Source: Bryobacteraceae bacterium CoA2 C42 (GTDB lineage: Bacteria > Acidobacteriota > Terriglobia > Bryobacterales > Bryobacteraceae). Taken from it: a stretch of 50,519 nucleotides of DNA. Positions 16,346 to 26,100 of the stretch are shown here, piece by piece. The translations under genes were made by a program, and so were the position numbers. Where the stretch lies: contig JAINDL010000053.1 of assembly GCA_019931245.1 (NCBI GenBank), forward strand, positions 1 to 50,519, read 5' to 3'. Each line of letters starts with the position of its first letter. Positions within the stretch are counted from its first letter, which is position 1. The notes under the pieces are model-generated. The model worked only from the letters and a program-made list of their open reading frames with translations. It was not told the DNA's origin and made no database searches.

Positions 16346-18256
16346 GTGGCCACTCCTCCACCGTTCCATTTGGCTTCGCAAGCACCGCCGCCGGCTCGGC
16401 GGCTGCTGCGGGGCTTCGCGTTTGACCCGAGTCTGGCGACGAAGTTAGAGACGGCGCTGGTTTCTGAGATTACTTACAAAGTACCGTGGGAGGATAACTT
16501 ACAGCCCGGGCCGGTGGGGGAGTATATCGAGGTAGTGGACTACGACCCGGCCAGCCAGTGCTTCTACGCGCCGGTGGACCTGAACGGGCCGCACGTACTG
16601 GGGCAGAACGGATTGAGGCCGTCAGAAGGAAATCCGCAGTTTCATCAGCAGATGGTGTATTCGGTGGCGATGACGACGATTGACCGGTTCGAACGGGCGC
16701 TGGGGCGGAAGGCGTTCTGGACGGACCGTTTGGTGACGGCGCCGAACCAGTGGGTGATGAGCGAGTATGTGCAGCGGCTGCGGATCTACCCGCACGGGCT
16801 GCGGATGGCCAACGCCTACTACAGCCGGGCGAAGGGTTCGCTGCTGTTCGGGTATTTTCCGGCGACGGAGGACCTTTCGAGCGGGCAGTTCCCCGGGGGC
16901 ATGGTGTTTACGTGCCTGTCGCACGACGTGATCGCGCACGAGACGACGCACGCGCTGCTCGACGGATTCCACGAGCACTTTTTAGAGGCGACCAATCCGG
17001 ATGTGCTGGCGTTTCACGAGGCGTTTGCGGATATAGTGGCGCTGTTTCAGCACTTCACTTTCCCGGAGGTGCTGCGGCACCAGATTGCGCGGACGCGGGG
17101 CGACCTGCGGAGCGAGAATCTGTTGGCGCAGTTGGCGGCGCAGGTGGGTCTGGCGCGAGGGACGCACGGGGCGCTGCGCGACGCCATTGGCCGCTTTGAC
17201 GCGGAGACGGGCCGCTGGGTGCGGCATACGCCGGACCCGACGGAGCTCGACCGGACGACGCAGGTGCACGCGCGGGGGGCGATTCTGGTGGCGGCGGTGT
17301 TTGACGCGTTTCTGTCGATCTATCAGGACCGTTCGCGGGATCTACTGCGATTGGCGAGCAACGGCACGGGCGTGTTGGCGCAGGGGGAGCTGCATCCGGA
17401 TCTGGTGAACCGGTTGGCGCAGGAGGCGGCCAAGGCGGCGGGGCATGTGCTCAACATGTGCATCCGGGCGCTGGACTACTGTCCGCCGGTGGATTTGACG
17501 TTTGGCGAGTATTTGCGGGCGCTGATTACGGCGGACATGGACCTGATGCAGGAGGACGAGCATCACTACCGGGTGGCCTTTATTGAGGCGTTCCGGCGGC
17601 GGGGGATCTATCCGCGGGATGTGCGGACGCTTTCGGAAGACAGTTTGCGGTGGGCGCGGCCGGGCGAGGTGCAGGACGGTTTGCCGGGCGAGACGGAGCA
17701 GATGCTGGCGATGTTCATTGAGAGCATCGGGCTGCGGGCGCAGGTGGACGGGTTGCGGTATCTAACCACGCGGGAGGAGATCTGGCGAAAGACGCGGGAG
17801 ATCCGGTCGGCGCTGCACACGGCGATACAGGGGCAGGTGGCGAAGGCGGAGTTGCTGCAGCGGTTGACGGGGTTGGCGCTGGCGGAGTTTCAAGCGCCGC
17901 CGAACGTGCGGGTGCGGCGGGACGGGCATCCGGTGTTCCAGGTGCAGGCGGTGCGAGAGGCGCGGCGGTTGGGGGAGGACGGGCGGATGCTGAACCAGCT
18001 ATTCATCACGCTGCTGCAGAAGGAGCAGGTGGAGCATGAAGGGAATGAGCACGTCATCCGGTCGGGGAGCACGCTGGTGCTGGATCTGGACACGCTGCGG
18101 GTTTCGTACGTGATCGGCAAGGGACTGAACGACAAGAAGCGCATTCTGCGGACCATTGCCTACCAGGAGGGTGAGAACGGGATGCGCTCGCTGGCGGCGA
18201 CTTATCTGGCGGACCGGGGCGAGCCGTTTGCGGCTCTGCACCATACGGGGGCATAG
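16346..18256 (+). CDS. Thermolysin-like zinc metallopeptidase (gluzincin)
   Basis: 636 residues from GTG at 16346, 12 nt after the receptor stop and preceded by GGGGAGG. The zinc site is H198-E-T-T-H202 (HETTHALLDG) with the downstream glutamate helix HEAFADIVALF, where E225 is the likely third ligand, the thermolysin-like spacing. There is no signal peptide, so the enzyme is probably cytoplasmic or released by another route. The C-terminal third (from about residue 480) is helical and ends in a compact Arg/Lys-rich domain of unknown type. The next gene, 7 nt downstream, is a metallo-beta-lactamase-fold protein, so the two probably form a functional pair. Physiological substrate unknown. Confidence 0.75.
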   Translation: MATPPPFHLASQAPPPARRLLRGFAFDPSLATKLETALVSEITYKVPWEDNLQPGPVGEYIEVVDYDPASQCFYAPVDLNGPHVLGQNGLRPSEGNPQFHQQMVYSVAMTTIDRFERALGRKAFWTDRLVTAPNQWVMSEYVQRLRIYPHGLRMANAYYSRAKGSLLFGYFPATEDLSSGQFPGGMVFTCLSHDVIAHETTHALLDGFHEHFLEATNPDVLAFHEAFADIVALFQHFTFPEVLRHQIARTRGDLRSENLLAQLAAQVGLARGTHGALRDAIGRFDAETGRWVRHTPDPTELDRTTQVHARGAILVAAVFDAFLSIYQDRSRDLLRLASNGTGVLAQGELHPDLVNRLAQEAAKAAGHVLNMCIRALDYCPPVDLTFGEYLRALITADMDLMQEDEHHYRVAFIEAFRRRGIYPRDVRTLSEDSLRWARPGEVQDGLPGETEQMLAMFIESIGLRAQVDGLRYLTTREEIWRKTREIRSALHTAIQGQVAKAELLQRLTGLALAEFQAPPNVRVRRDGHPVFQVQAVREARRLGEDGRMLNQLFITLLQKEQVEHEGNEHVIRSGSTLVLDLDTLRVSYVIGKGLNDKKRILRTIAYQEGENGMRSLAATYLADRGEPFAALHHTGA

Positions 18257-18263
18257 GAGCAAC

Positions 18264-19733
18264 ATGGCGACGGCGAAGAAGACGGCGGCCAAGAAGGCGG
18301 CGGCCAAGAAGGCGGTGAATAGTTTTCCGGTGGCGCCGGCGACGGCGCCGGGGAGCCCGGCGAAGTACCGGGTGCGGGTGCGGATGTACCGGCACGGGTT
18401 GGGAGACTGTTTTCTGCTCACGTTTCCGCGCAAGGGGAAGGCGGCGCCGCTGCAGATGCTGATCGACTGCGGGGCGTTGGCGCGGGACGGGGCGTTCATG
18501 ACGGGGCTGGTGGAGCATATCCACAAGACCGTAGCGCCGAACGGGGGCAAGGGGCGGCTAGACGTGGTGGCGGCGACGCATGAGCACAAGGATCATCTGT
18601 CGGGTTTTAACCAGGCCAGAGAGGTGTTCAATACCAAGTTTGATTTCGGGGCGGTGTGGCTGGGTTGGACCGAGAACCTGACGAAGCCGGAGATTGAGAA
18701 GATCAAGTCGGCGAAGCGGAAGACGGCGGAGACGCTGCGGGCGGCGCTGCGGTTGCGGGGGATCGGGGCGGCGCTCGGCGGGGTGGAGGAGGTGCTGCAG
18801 TTCAGTGCGGCGGACGATACGACGGGCAGCGGGACGGTGGCCGAGGCGCTTGAGTACTTGAAGTTGCGGGGTACGGAGGCGGGGGCGCTGCGGTATCTGG
18901 AGCCGGGGCAGGCGCCGCTGGCATTGGAGGGCGTTGACGGGGTGCGGGTATATGTGTTGGGGCCGCCGCAGGATCCGATTCTGCTGAAGGGCAGCGAGGT
19001 GACCGGGAAGATGAAGCGGGACGGGGTGATTTATCATCTGGGGGCGACGGGTGCCGTGGGGCTGGAGGCGCTGGGGGCGGCGGCCGGGGTGGAGGAGAAC
19101 GGGGACGGGGAGCGATTTTCGCCTTTTGCGGCCGAGCACCGGATTACGCGGCAGAGTCCCTACTTTGCCAACGTGGCGCCGTTTCTGGGCCGGACTTACG
19201 ACGACCCGGCGCAGGCGTGGCGTCAGATTGAAACAGACTGGATGCAGGCGTTCGGGCAGTTGGCGCTGGACCTTGATAGCGATACGAACAACACGAGCCT
19301 GGTGCTGGCGTTTGAATTTGAGAAGACGGGAGAGGTGCTGTTGTTTGTGGGGGATGCGCAGGTGGGCAACTGGCTGTCGTGGGCAGGGGTGGAGTTTGCG
19401 GTGCCGGGGCGGGAGAAGCCGCTGCCGGCTCATGATTTGCTGAACCGGACGGTGTTCTACAAGGTGGGTCACCACGGGAGCCACAACGCGACGCTGAAGG
19501 CGGGGGGACTGGAGTTGATGAACCGGCCGGGGCTGGTGGCGTTTATCCCGCTGGACCGGGCGACGGCGACGGCCCAGCGATGGGACATGCCGGCGGGGCC
19601 GCTGTTCGGCGCGCTGGCGCAGAAGACGGGAAAGCGGGTGGTGGTATCGGACGCCGAGGAGGCGCTGGGGGAGGAGGCCAAGGCGGCGGGGGTGCGGGCG
19701 ACGGCGGCTTACGTGGATTATTTTCTGGTGTAA
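18264..19733 (+). CDS. ComEC-like metallo-beta-lactamase-fold hydrolase
   Basis: 489 residues. The ATG at 18264 has TAGGAG just upstream, within the preceding stop region. Residues 2-18 are a Lys/Ala tail (KKTAAKKAAAKKA), a pattern seen in histone-like tails. The metal motif is T-H106-E-H108-K-D110-H111, and later parts include LLFVGDAQVGNW (the conserved Asp) and KVGHHGSHNAT (residues 400-409), as in the C-terminal MBL domain of ComEC and related phosphodiesterases. It lacks ComEC membrane segments. The pairing with the gluzincin 7 nt upstream is the main clue to function. It may cleave nucleic acid or a nucleotide, by analogy only. Confidence 0.8.
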   Translation: MATAKKTAAKKAAAKKAVNSFPVAPATAPGSPAKYRVRVRMYRHGLGDCFLLTFPRKGKAAPLQMLIDCGALARDGAFMTGLVEHIHKTVAPNGGKGRLDVVAATHEHKDHLSGFNQAREVFNTKFDFGAVWLGWTENLTKPEIEKIKSAKRKTAETLRAALRLRGIGAALGGVEEVLQFSAADDTTGSGTVAEALEYLKLRGTEAGALRYLEPGQAPLALEGVDGVRVYVLGPPQDPILLKGSEVTGKMKRDGVIYHLGATGAVGLEALGAAAGVEENGDGERFSPFAAEHRITRQSPYFANVAPFLGRTYDDPAQAWRQIETDWMQAFGQLALDLDSDTNNTSLVLAFEFEKTGEVLLFVGDAQVGNWLSWAGVEFAVPGREKPLPAHDLLNRTVFYKVGHHGSHNATLKAGGLELMNRPGLVAFIPLDRATATAQRWDMPAGPLFGALAQKTGKRVVVSDAEEALGEEAKAAGVRATAAYVDYFLV

Positions 19734-19755
19734 CGCGGCGTTCACGAACGGGCGG

Positions 19756-19761
19756 TAGACT
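19756..19761 (+). promoter_or_regulatory. -10 box of a leaderless promoter
   Basis: TAGACT lies exactly 6 nt before the phoD ATG at 19768. The 34-bp gap after the previous gene has room for little else, so phoD probably has its own start of transcription. Confidence 0.45.
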
Positions 19762-19767
19762 GGCAGG

Positions 19768-21306
19768 ATGGTGAATCGCCGTTTGTTTCTGGCCCAATCG
19801 GGCACGCTGATCTCGTCGTTGGCCGCGCTGCGGACGCCGTTGTTTGCGGCGCCGAAGTTTGCGAAAGATCCGTTCCGGCTGGGGGTGGCGTCGGGCGACC
19901 CGACGGCTTCCGGCGTGGTCTTGTGGACGCGTCTGGCGCCGGAGCCGCTGGCTGAAACCGGGACGGGCGGGATGGAGAATGCGGCCGTCGAGGTGGAGTG
20001 GCGGATTGCTGAGGATGAACGGCTGTCGAAGGGTGTGAAGCGGGGCCGGGCGATTGCGACGCCGAATCTGGGCCATTCGGTGCACGTCGAAGTGGAAGGG
20101 CTGCGGCCGGACCGCTGGTATTGGTACCAGTTCAAAGCGGGCAACTACACGAGCCCGGTGGGGCGGACGCGGACGATGCCGGCGGCGGGCGCCAAGGCGG
20201 CCCGGCTGCAGTATACGTTTGCCTCCTGCCAGCACTGGGAGGCGGGGCTGTGGACGGCGTACGAGCACATGGCCAAGGAGGAGCTGGACCTGGTAATCCA
20301 CCTGGGCGACTACATCTACGAGGGGCCGGCGCGGAGCAACGGGGTGCGGAAGCATCAGGGGCCGGAGATTACGACGCTGAGCCATTACCGGAACCGGCAC
20401 GCGTTGTACAAGAGCGACCCGGCGCTGCAGAAGGTGCACCAGATGTTTCCGTGGGTGGTGACGTGGGACGACCACGAGGTGGACAACAACTACGCGGGGG
20501 ACGTGGCAGAAGATAAGCAGACGCGGGCGGAGCTGCTCGAGCGGCGGGCAAACGCCTACCAGGCCTACTACGAGAACATGCCGCTGCGGGCGGCGGCGCT
20601 GCCGAAGGGTTCGGCGATGCTGCTCTACCGGACGGTGGACTTCGGTGATCTGGCGCGTTTCGCGGTGCTCGATACGCGGCAGTACCGGACAGATCAGCCG
20701 TGCGGGGACGGGAACAAAGGGGGATGCCGGGAGGCGTTTGATCCGCAGGCGACGATTCTGGGGGCGGCGCAGCGGGAGTGGCTGTTCGGGACGCTGGGGG
20801 CGTCGCGGGCGCGGTGGAATGTGGTGGCGCAGCAGGTGCTGATGGCGAAGATTGATACCAAGGCGGGCGAGGAGGAGGCGTACTCGATGGACCAGTGGAG
20901 CGGGTACGAGGCGGACCGGAAGAGGGTGCTCGATTTCTTTGCGCAGCGGAAGCCGTCGAACCCGATTGTGATTACGGGCGATATTCATTCCAACTGGGTG
21001 GCGGACTTGAAGACGGACTGGAAGGACGAGCGGTCGGCGACGGTGGGGACGGAGTTTGTGGGGACGTCGATCAGCAGCGGTGGAGACGGGGCGGAGGAGC
21101 GGCCGACGACGCAGGCGCAGTACCGGGAGAACCCGCATTTGAAGTGGTTTAACGGGCAGCGGGGGTATGTGAAGTGTACGGTGACGCCGGCGGAGTACCG
21201 GGCGGATTACCGGGTGGTGCCGTATGTGACGCGGCCGGGGGCGCCGGTGGCGACGCGGAGCAGCTGGACGGTGGAGAGTGGGCGGACGGGGGTGAAGAAG
21301 GGCTAG
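19768..21306 (+). CDS. phoD: PhoD-family alkaline phosphatase/phosphodiesterase
   Basis: 512 residues. [19 protein letters not shown] is a Tat-type leader, as expected for PhoD. The N-terminal Fn3-like domain has [23 protein letters not shown]. Metallophosphatase motifs follow in order: [46 protein letters not shown], and [10 protein letters not shown] near the end, matching the Fe3+/Ca2+ site of PhoD. The enzyme hydrolyses phosphate mono- and diesters outside the cytoplasm to supply phosphate. No Pho box is obvious in the short upstream gap. Confidence 0.92.
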   Translation: MVNRRLFLAQSGTLISSLAALRTPLFAAPKFAKDPFRLGVASGDPTASGVVLWTRLAPEPLAETGTGGMENAAVEVEWRIAEDERLSKGVKRGRAIATPNLGHSVHVEVEGLRPDRWYWYQFKAGNYTSPVGRTRTMPAAGAKAARLQYTFASCQHWEAGLWTAYEHMAKEELDLVIHLGDYIYEGPARSNGVRKHQGPEITTLSHYRNRHALYKSDPALQKVHQMFPWVVTWDDHEVDNNYAGDVAEDKQTRAELLERRANAYQAYYENMPLRAAALPKGSAMLLYRTVDFGDLARFAVLDTRQYRTDQPCGDGNKGGCREAFDPQATILGAAQREWLFGTLGASRARWNVVAQQVLMAKIDTKAGEEEAYSMDQWSGYEADRKRVLDFFAQRKPSNPIVITGDIHSNWVADLKTDWKDERSATVGTEFVGTSISSGGDGAEERPTTQAQYRENPHLKWFNGQRGYVKCTVTPAEYRADYRVVPYVTRPGAPVATRSSWTVESGRTGVKKG

Positions 21307-21465
21307 GAAACCGGCGAAAGGTGCGTCAGCCGCCAGGCGGTGATACAGAAAGCCCGGTATGGTGTAGCGGCGGCCCGCTACCTACAATCATGTTGTTTGC
21401 AAACGGATACGAACTACTCAAGACCAGATAACACGCCGGGACAGAACCTGCCCCGGCCGCCGGTG

Positions 21466-23145
21466 ATGCCGTGGGAACGATTCTTGATCGCCCTGCTTGT
21501 TGTCGGGCAGCTGGGATTGCTGGTTGTTCTGGCTGCCGAGACGGGAATCACCGTGGATGAGCCCAGTCACTTACTATCGGCACATTTGTATTGGGAGGGG
21601 CGGGACACCCTGCAACCGGGGCATATGCCGCCGCTCATTAACCTTACCGCGGGATGGGTGCCGCGCCTGGTGGGACTCCGTTTACCCGAGGCAACGGACC
21701 CGGTTTGGCGAACGAACCACGAATGGAACATTTCCCAACGAATGATCGACGGGATGAGCAGAGCGGAGCTACAGCGAATTTTTTTCTGGTCACGCCTGCC
21801 GCTGACCCTGTTTCCCCTGCTCTCCACGCTGCTGCTCTGGTGGTGGGGGCGGCAGTTGTTCTCGCCGGCCGGCGGACTGTTCAGCGCCGCGCTGTTCGCC
21901 CTATCGCCAATGGTTCTCGGACATGGCGCTCTGTTCAAGAACGACCTGGCTTCGGCATTTGGATACCTGGCATTCTGGTATTCCGCATGGCGTTACTGGG
22001 AGCGGCCAGACGCGGGAGGCGCGGCGCGGTGGGGGGTGGCGCTGGTTCTGGCTGTTTTGGCGAAGATATCGATGCTTATCCTCATCCCCATGGCGTTTGT
22101 GCTCCTGGCGATTCGGGAACTGACGTGGCGCCCCCTCCGGCCGGCGCTTTCTTTGTCACGGATTTTGTTGGTCGGAGTAGTTTTGTATGGTGGAATTGTC
22201 CTGGCCTGGCAGGCAGACCTAACTCCAATCCCAGCGGCGGAACTCGACTCCTGGCAAACCAGCCCGGCGATTCCCTCCTGGATTTCACAGATCGTGAAGA
22301 CGGCCTCGTGGATACCACTGCCACCCCGGTTCTGGCACGGAGCGGTGGAGATGGTGCGATCAAACGGGGAACACGGAGCGGTATACCTGATGGGACAGAT
22401 TTTCCCCGAAGGCCACCCCCTCTACTTCGTGACGGCGCTGGCTCTTAAAGTACCGGTAGCCATGCAATTGGCGATTGGCTTGGGGCTGTGCGTGTACGCA
22501 TTCCGGGTGGCGCGAAGGCGGGCCGGTGCGCGCGATCTGTTTTGGGCAGTACCGGGACTTTTTTATGTTTCGCTGGCTTCCCTCTCGAACCTGCAACTGG
22601 GGATCCGGCTGATTGCGCCCGCATGGCCGTTCTTACTCCTTTGGGCAGGACCCTTAGCGACCTTGCGGGGGCGCTGGCGGATAGCGGGGATCCTGTTACC
22701 GGCCGCTCTGGTGGCTTGGTCCGGATGGCGCACCGCGGTGCACTATCCGCACTACATTTCCCATTTCAATCTTTGGGCGGGAGGCCCCCAGAATGGCCTG
22801 CGCTACCTGTCGGACAGTAATATCGACTGGGGCCAGGACCTTCGGTTTCTGGCCGAGTATGTAACGCGGAACGACATCCGCAAGATCCGGCTGGCCTATT
22901 TCGGGATGGATGATCCCTACAACTACCTGACGGACGAGCGACTGGAAACCCTCCCAGCACCCTGGAGCGACGACCTGGCAAAAGGTGAGCGTTTTGTGCC
23001 GGAGCGGGGATATTATGCCGTGAGCGCCAATCTATTAACCGGGCAGTATTTTGCCCCCAAGTATCGTAATTACTTCGCCGGTTTTCGGGAGAGTGAGCCG
23101 GTAGGCCGCGCTGGTTACTCGATTTTCATTTATCGAATTCCCTGA
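21466..23145 (+). CDS. Integral-membrane glycosyltransferase (GT39/ArnT-like)
   Basis: 559 residues with about ten hydrophobic segments (for example LIALLVVGQLGLLVVLAAE, LPLTLFPLLSTLLLWWW, ILLVGVVLYGGIVLAW). The first loop has TVDEPSHLLSAHLYWEG; an Asp-Glu in this loop is typical of the catalytic site in lipid-linked GT-C glycosyltransferases (PMT/ArnT). The periplasmic C-terminus has SDSNIDWGQDLRFLAEY, also characteristic of the family. The start is uncertain: ATG at 21466 or GTG at 21463; an earlier GTG at 21340 would add a poor leader. Base use is less G-rich than in the neighbours, with many A/T-ending codons, so it may be an acquired gene. The sugar donor and acceptor are unknown. Confidence 0.75.
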   Translation: MPWERFLIALLVVGQLGLLVVLAAETGITVDEPSHLLSAHLYWEGRDTLQPGHMPPLINLTAGWVPRLVGLRLPEATDPVWRTNHEWNISQRMIDGMSRAELQRIFFWSRLPLTLFPLLSTLLLWWWGRQLFSPAGGLFSAALFALSPMVLGHGALFKNDLASAFGYLAFWYSAWRYWERPDAGGAARWGVALVLAVLAKISMLILIPMAFVLLAIRELTWRPLRPALSLSRILLVGVVLYGGIVLAWQADLTPIPAAELDSWQTSPAIPSWISQIVKTASWIPLPPRFWHGAVEMVRSNGEHGAVYLMGQIFPEGHPLYFVTALALKVPVAMQLAIGLGLCVYAFRVARRRAGARDLFWAVPGLFYVSLASLSNLQLGIRLIAPAWPFLLLWAGPLATLRGRWRIAGILLPAALVAWSGWRTAVHYPHYISHFNLWAGGPQNGLRYLSDSNIDWGQDLRFLAEYVTRNDIRKIRLAYFGMDDPYNYLTDERLETLPAPWSDDLAKGERFVPERGYYAVSANLLTGQYFAPKYRNYFAGFRESEPVGRAGYSIFIYRIP

Positions 23146-23190
23146 CGGCGGTTCGGTCGCGGGGCCGGCGGGACCGGCTCACCCGCCGCG

Positions 23191-26100
23191 TCAGAAGCGG
23201 AAGCGGAGAGCGGCTTGCATAGTGCGGGGTCCACCGATGGTGGAGGCGATGACGCCGGCCGTGCCGGGACCTCCAGCCGCCAGAGTCGAGGCTGGATTCG
23301 TGAAGGTTGGCTGGTTGAAGGCGTTGTAGGTTTCCCAGCGGAACTCCAGTTGGTAGGACTCGCGAATCTTGATGAGCTTACCGAGCATAAAGTCGTACTG
23401 GACCTGGCTCGGTCCGCGGAGGATGTTGCGGCCCGCGTTGCCCCAGGTGTCGAGTGAATCGGTGAAGGCCGAGGGGTTGAAGAAGAGGCTCAGGCGGTCC
23501 TGCGTCCGGCCGTCGCGCCGGGCGTCGGCGATCGTCTTGCCGGGGGCGAAGCTGGGCCGCACACGGCTTGGCTGCGCCCAGCGGGCGTTGGTGGTGGCGT
23601 TTCCTAGCGCCGAGAACGGAGCGCCGCTCTGCAGCGTCATCAGGCCGCTGAGCGACCAGCCGCCGAGTAGCGTCTTGAAGCGGGCGGGGGCCGGGAGCTC
23701 GAGGACATAGACGCCGGTGAAGCGATGGGTGCGGTCGAAGTCCGAAGGGCCGCGGTTGTTCGCCAGATTGAAGCCGTCGTGTTCGATGACCCCGCCATCG
23801 GAGCTGACGTTGTCCATTGACTTGGCCCAGGTGTAGGAGAAGTTGCCGGTGACCCATTTGCCGAGGCGGCGTTTGAAGTTCGCCTGGAGGCTGTGGTAGC
23901 TGGCTTGACCCCAGTTGGAGCGCTGGCGGAAGCCGCCGGCCCGGTTGAGGCCGAGGAACTCGGGCTTGACGAAGAAGTCCGGGGCGATGAGGGCGCCGGT
24001 GGTGGTGAAGATGTTGGTGAAGCCATTGACGGGGGTGACGCGGGGGTCGAGGGGCTGGGCGAGGTTGAGCCGGGCCATGAGACCGACGCCGCGGGAGCCG
24101 ACGTAGCGAACGTCGAGCAGGCTACCAGCCATGGGTTCGTATTGGAGGTTCATCGTCCACTGCTGGACGTAGGGGGTACGGAGCAGGGGGTCGACGAAGG
24201 TGTTGTTTTTGGCGCTGAAGGGGCTGGTGGCGGGGAAGGCGGAGCCGTCGAACTTGCGCCAGGAGGCGGCGCCGGTGGTGGGGTTGCGGAGGATGGTGAC
24301 GTTGAAGGGGATTTGGAAGGGATTGACGTTGAGCTTGGGGTAGGGATCGGCCATGTCGACCGGGGCGGGGACGTTTTGATAGATGAAGAACGGGGCGGAG
24401 AGCTGGAGATCTGTTTTGATGGCGCCGGAGGTGCGTTCGTAGAACATGCCGTAGCCCGAGCGGAGCACGAGTTTCGGGGTGAGTTGCCAGGCCATGCCGA
24501 TGCGGGGGGCGATGTTGTTCCAGTCGGGTTTGATGGTGGAGGCCCAGGGGGCTTTGAAGACATTGTCCAGGCTGAAGGGGGTGCCGGGTTCGACAAGGAT
24601 GCCGAGCTTGAGGGGGTTGAAGTTGGGCTGGAAGAAGGCCGACTTGGGGTCGACGTAGAAGCCGGGTTTGGCGAGGCCGAGGGCGGCGGCGGTGGAGGCG
24701 GTGTAGTAGTTTCCGATGCGGCCTTCGGCGTCGTTGGGGTTGCCGTAGTAGTCGTAGCGGAGGCCGAGGTTGAGGGTGAGGCCGGGGCGGATGCGCCAGT
24801 CGTCCTGGAGGAACAGGCTGAAGTCTTTCATTTTGAAGTGGCGGCGGGTGTCGCCCTGGTCGAGGTCAGAGCCGCCGCCGGCGGCGCCATGGCCGGTGAA
24901 GAAGAGGGCCCAGTTGTCGTAGTCGAGGTCGCCATTGGTACGGGCCATGTACTCGCCTTTGATGGTGGGACGGCGGAATTCGCCACCGAATTGGATGGTG
25001 TGGCGCGCGCGGGTGTAGCTGACGGTTTCCGAGACGTTGATGACACGCTGGCGATCGAAGAAGTCCCAGGCGTTGCCGATGCCGGCGGTGGAGCGCTGGG
25101 TATTGATGTCGATGGTGGGCATGAGCGAGGCGAGGCCGCCGATGGAGGCTTCGAGGGGATTAAGGATGCCAAGGGAGGAGTTAGTAATGTCGCGGAACTT
25201 AGACACGCGAGTGTTAAAGAGTTCGAAGAAGCCGCCACGAAGTTCTGAGACCCATTGGGTGCCAAAGGTTTTGGTGTGTTGGAGACCGGCGGTGTAGGAG
25301 GGGGTGAGGCCGAAGGTGGGCGAAGGCGAGGAGTTGGCCCAGCCGAAGGCCTCTTCGACGTAGGAGGCGGAGCGGATGTAGTTCAGGCGGAGCCGGTTGG
25401 CGGTGGAGAAGTTATGGTCGATGGAGCCGGAGCCGGCCCAGGAGTTGAAGAACGTGGGGAAGGACTGTTGGAGCAGGCCTTCGTCGCCGAAGTTGGCGTT
25501 GCCGGTGAGCGGCAGCATAGACGGGCTATAGGAGGGTAGCAGGAACTTGCCGTCGCGCTTCTGGTTCAAAATGTTGACCGCAATCGGGTGGATATCCTGT
25601 GCCGTTAGGGTACGGAGGGTGACATTACCGGGGGCGGTATTTGTAAAGAACTTGGCTTCGAGGCCCGGGATCTGGTCGGCTGGAAAGGCCCGGATGCGGG
25701 TAAGGGTGTTGTTGGCGAACAGCGGGTTGCCGCGGGCGCCGGACTGCAACCACTGATTGGCAACGGCGGCGATGGATTCGCGGGTGCGAACGTCGCCGAG
25801 GCCAACGGGGACGCCGGTGGCGGCGATGGCGCGCTGCGCGAAGCCGCTGAGGAAGTCCGTGCGTTGAACGGAGGCGAAGAAGAAGGTCTTGTCGCGGACG
25901 ATGCGGCCGCCGAGAGTGGCGCCGGTTTCGTTGCGGCGGAACTTGGGGCGGGGGGTGCCGGCTCGATTGAGAAAGAATTCGTTGGCATTCAACTGCTCAT
26001 TTTGCAGGAAATGATAACCGGAGCCATGGAAGGAGTTGGAGCCGCCGCGGGTAATGAGGGAGACGTTACCACCGCCATTGCGGCCGGTGGAGGCGCTGTA

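Noticed and set aside
12875-16381. Very long open frame on the minus strand opposite the first receptor
   Set aside because: It is Arg/Pro/His-rich, has no domain, and is explained by high G+C on the strand of a clear receptor gene. The same holds for the long frames opposite the receptor at 31708-34647 and the PSD1 gene.
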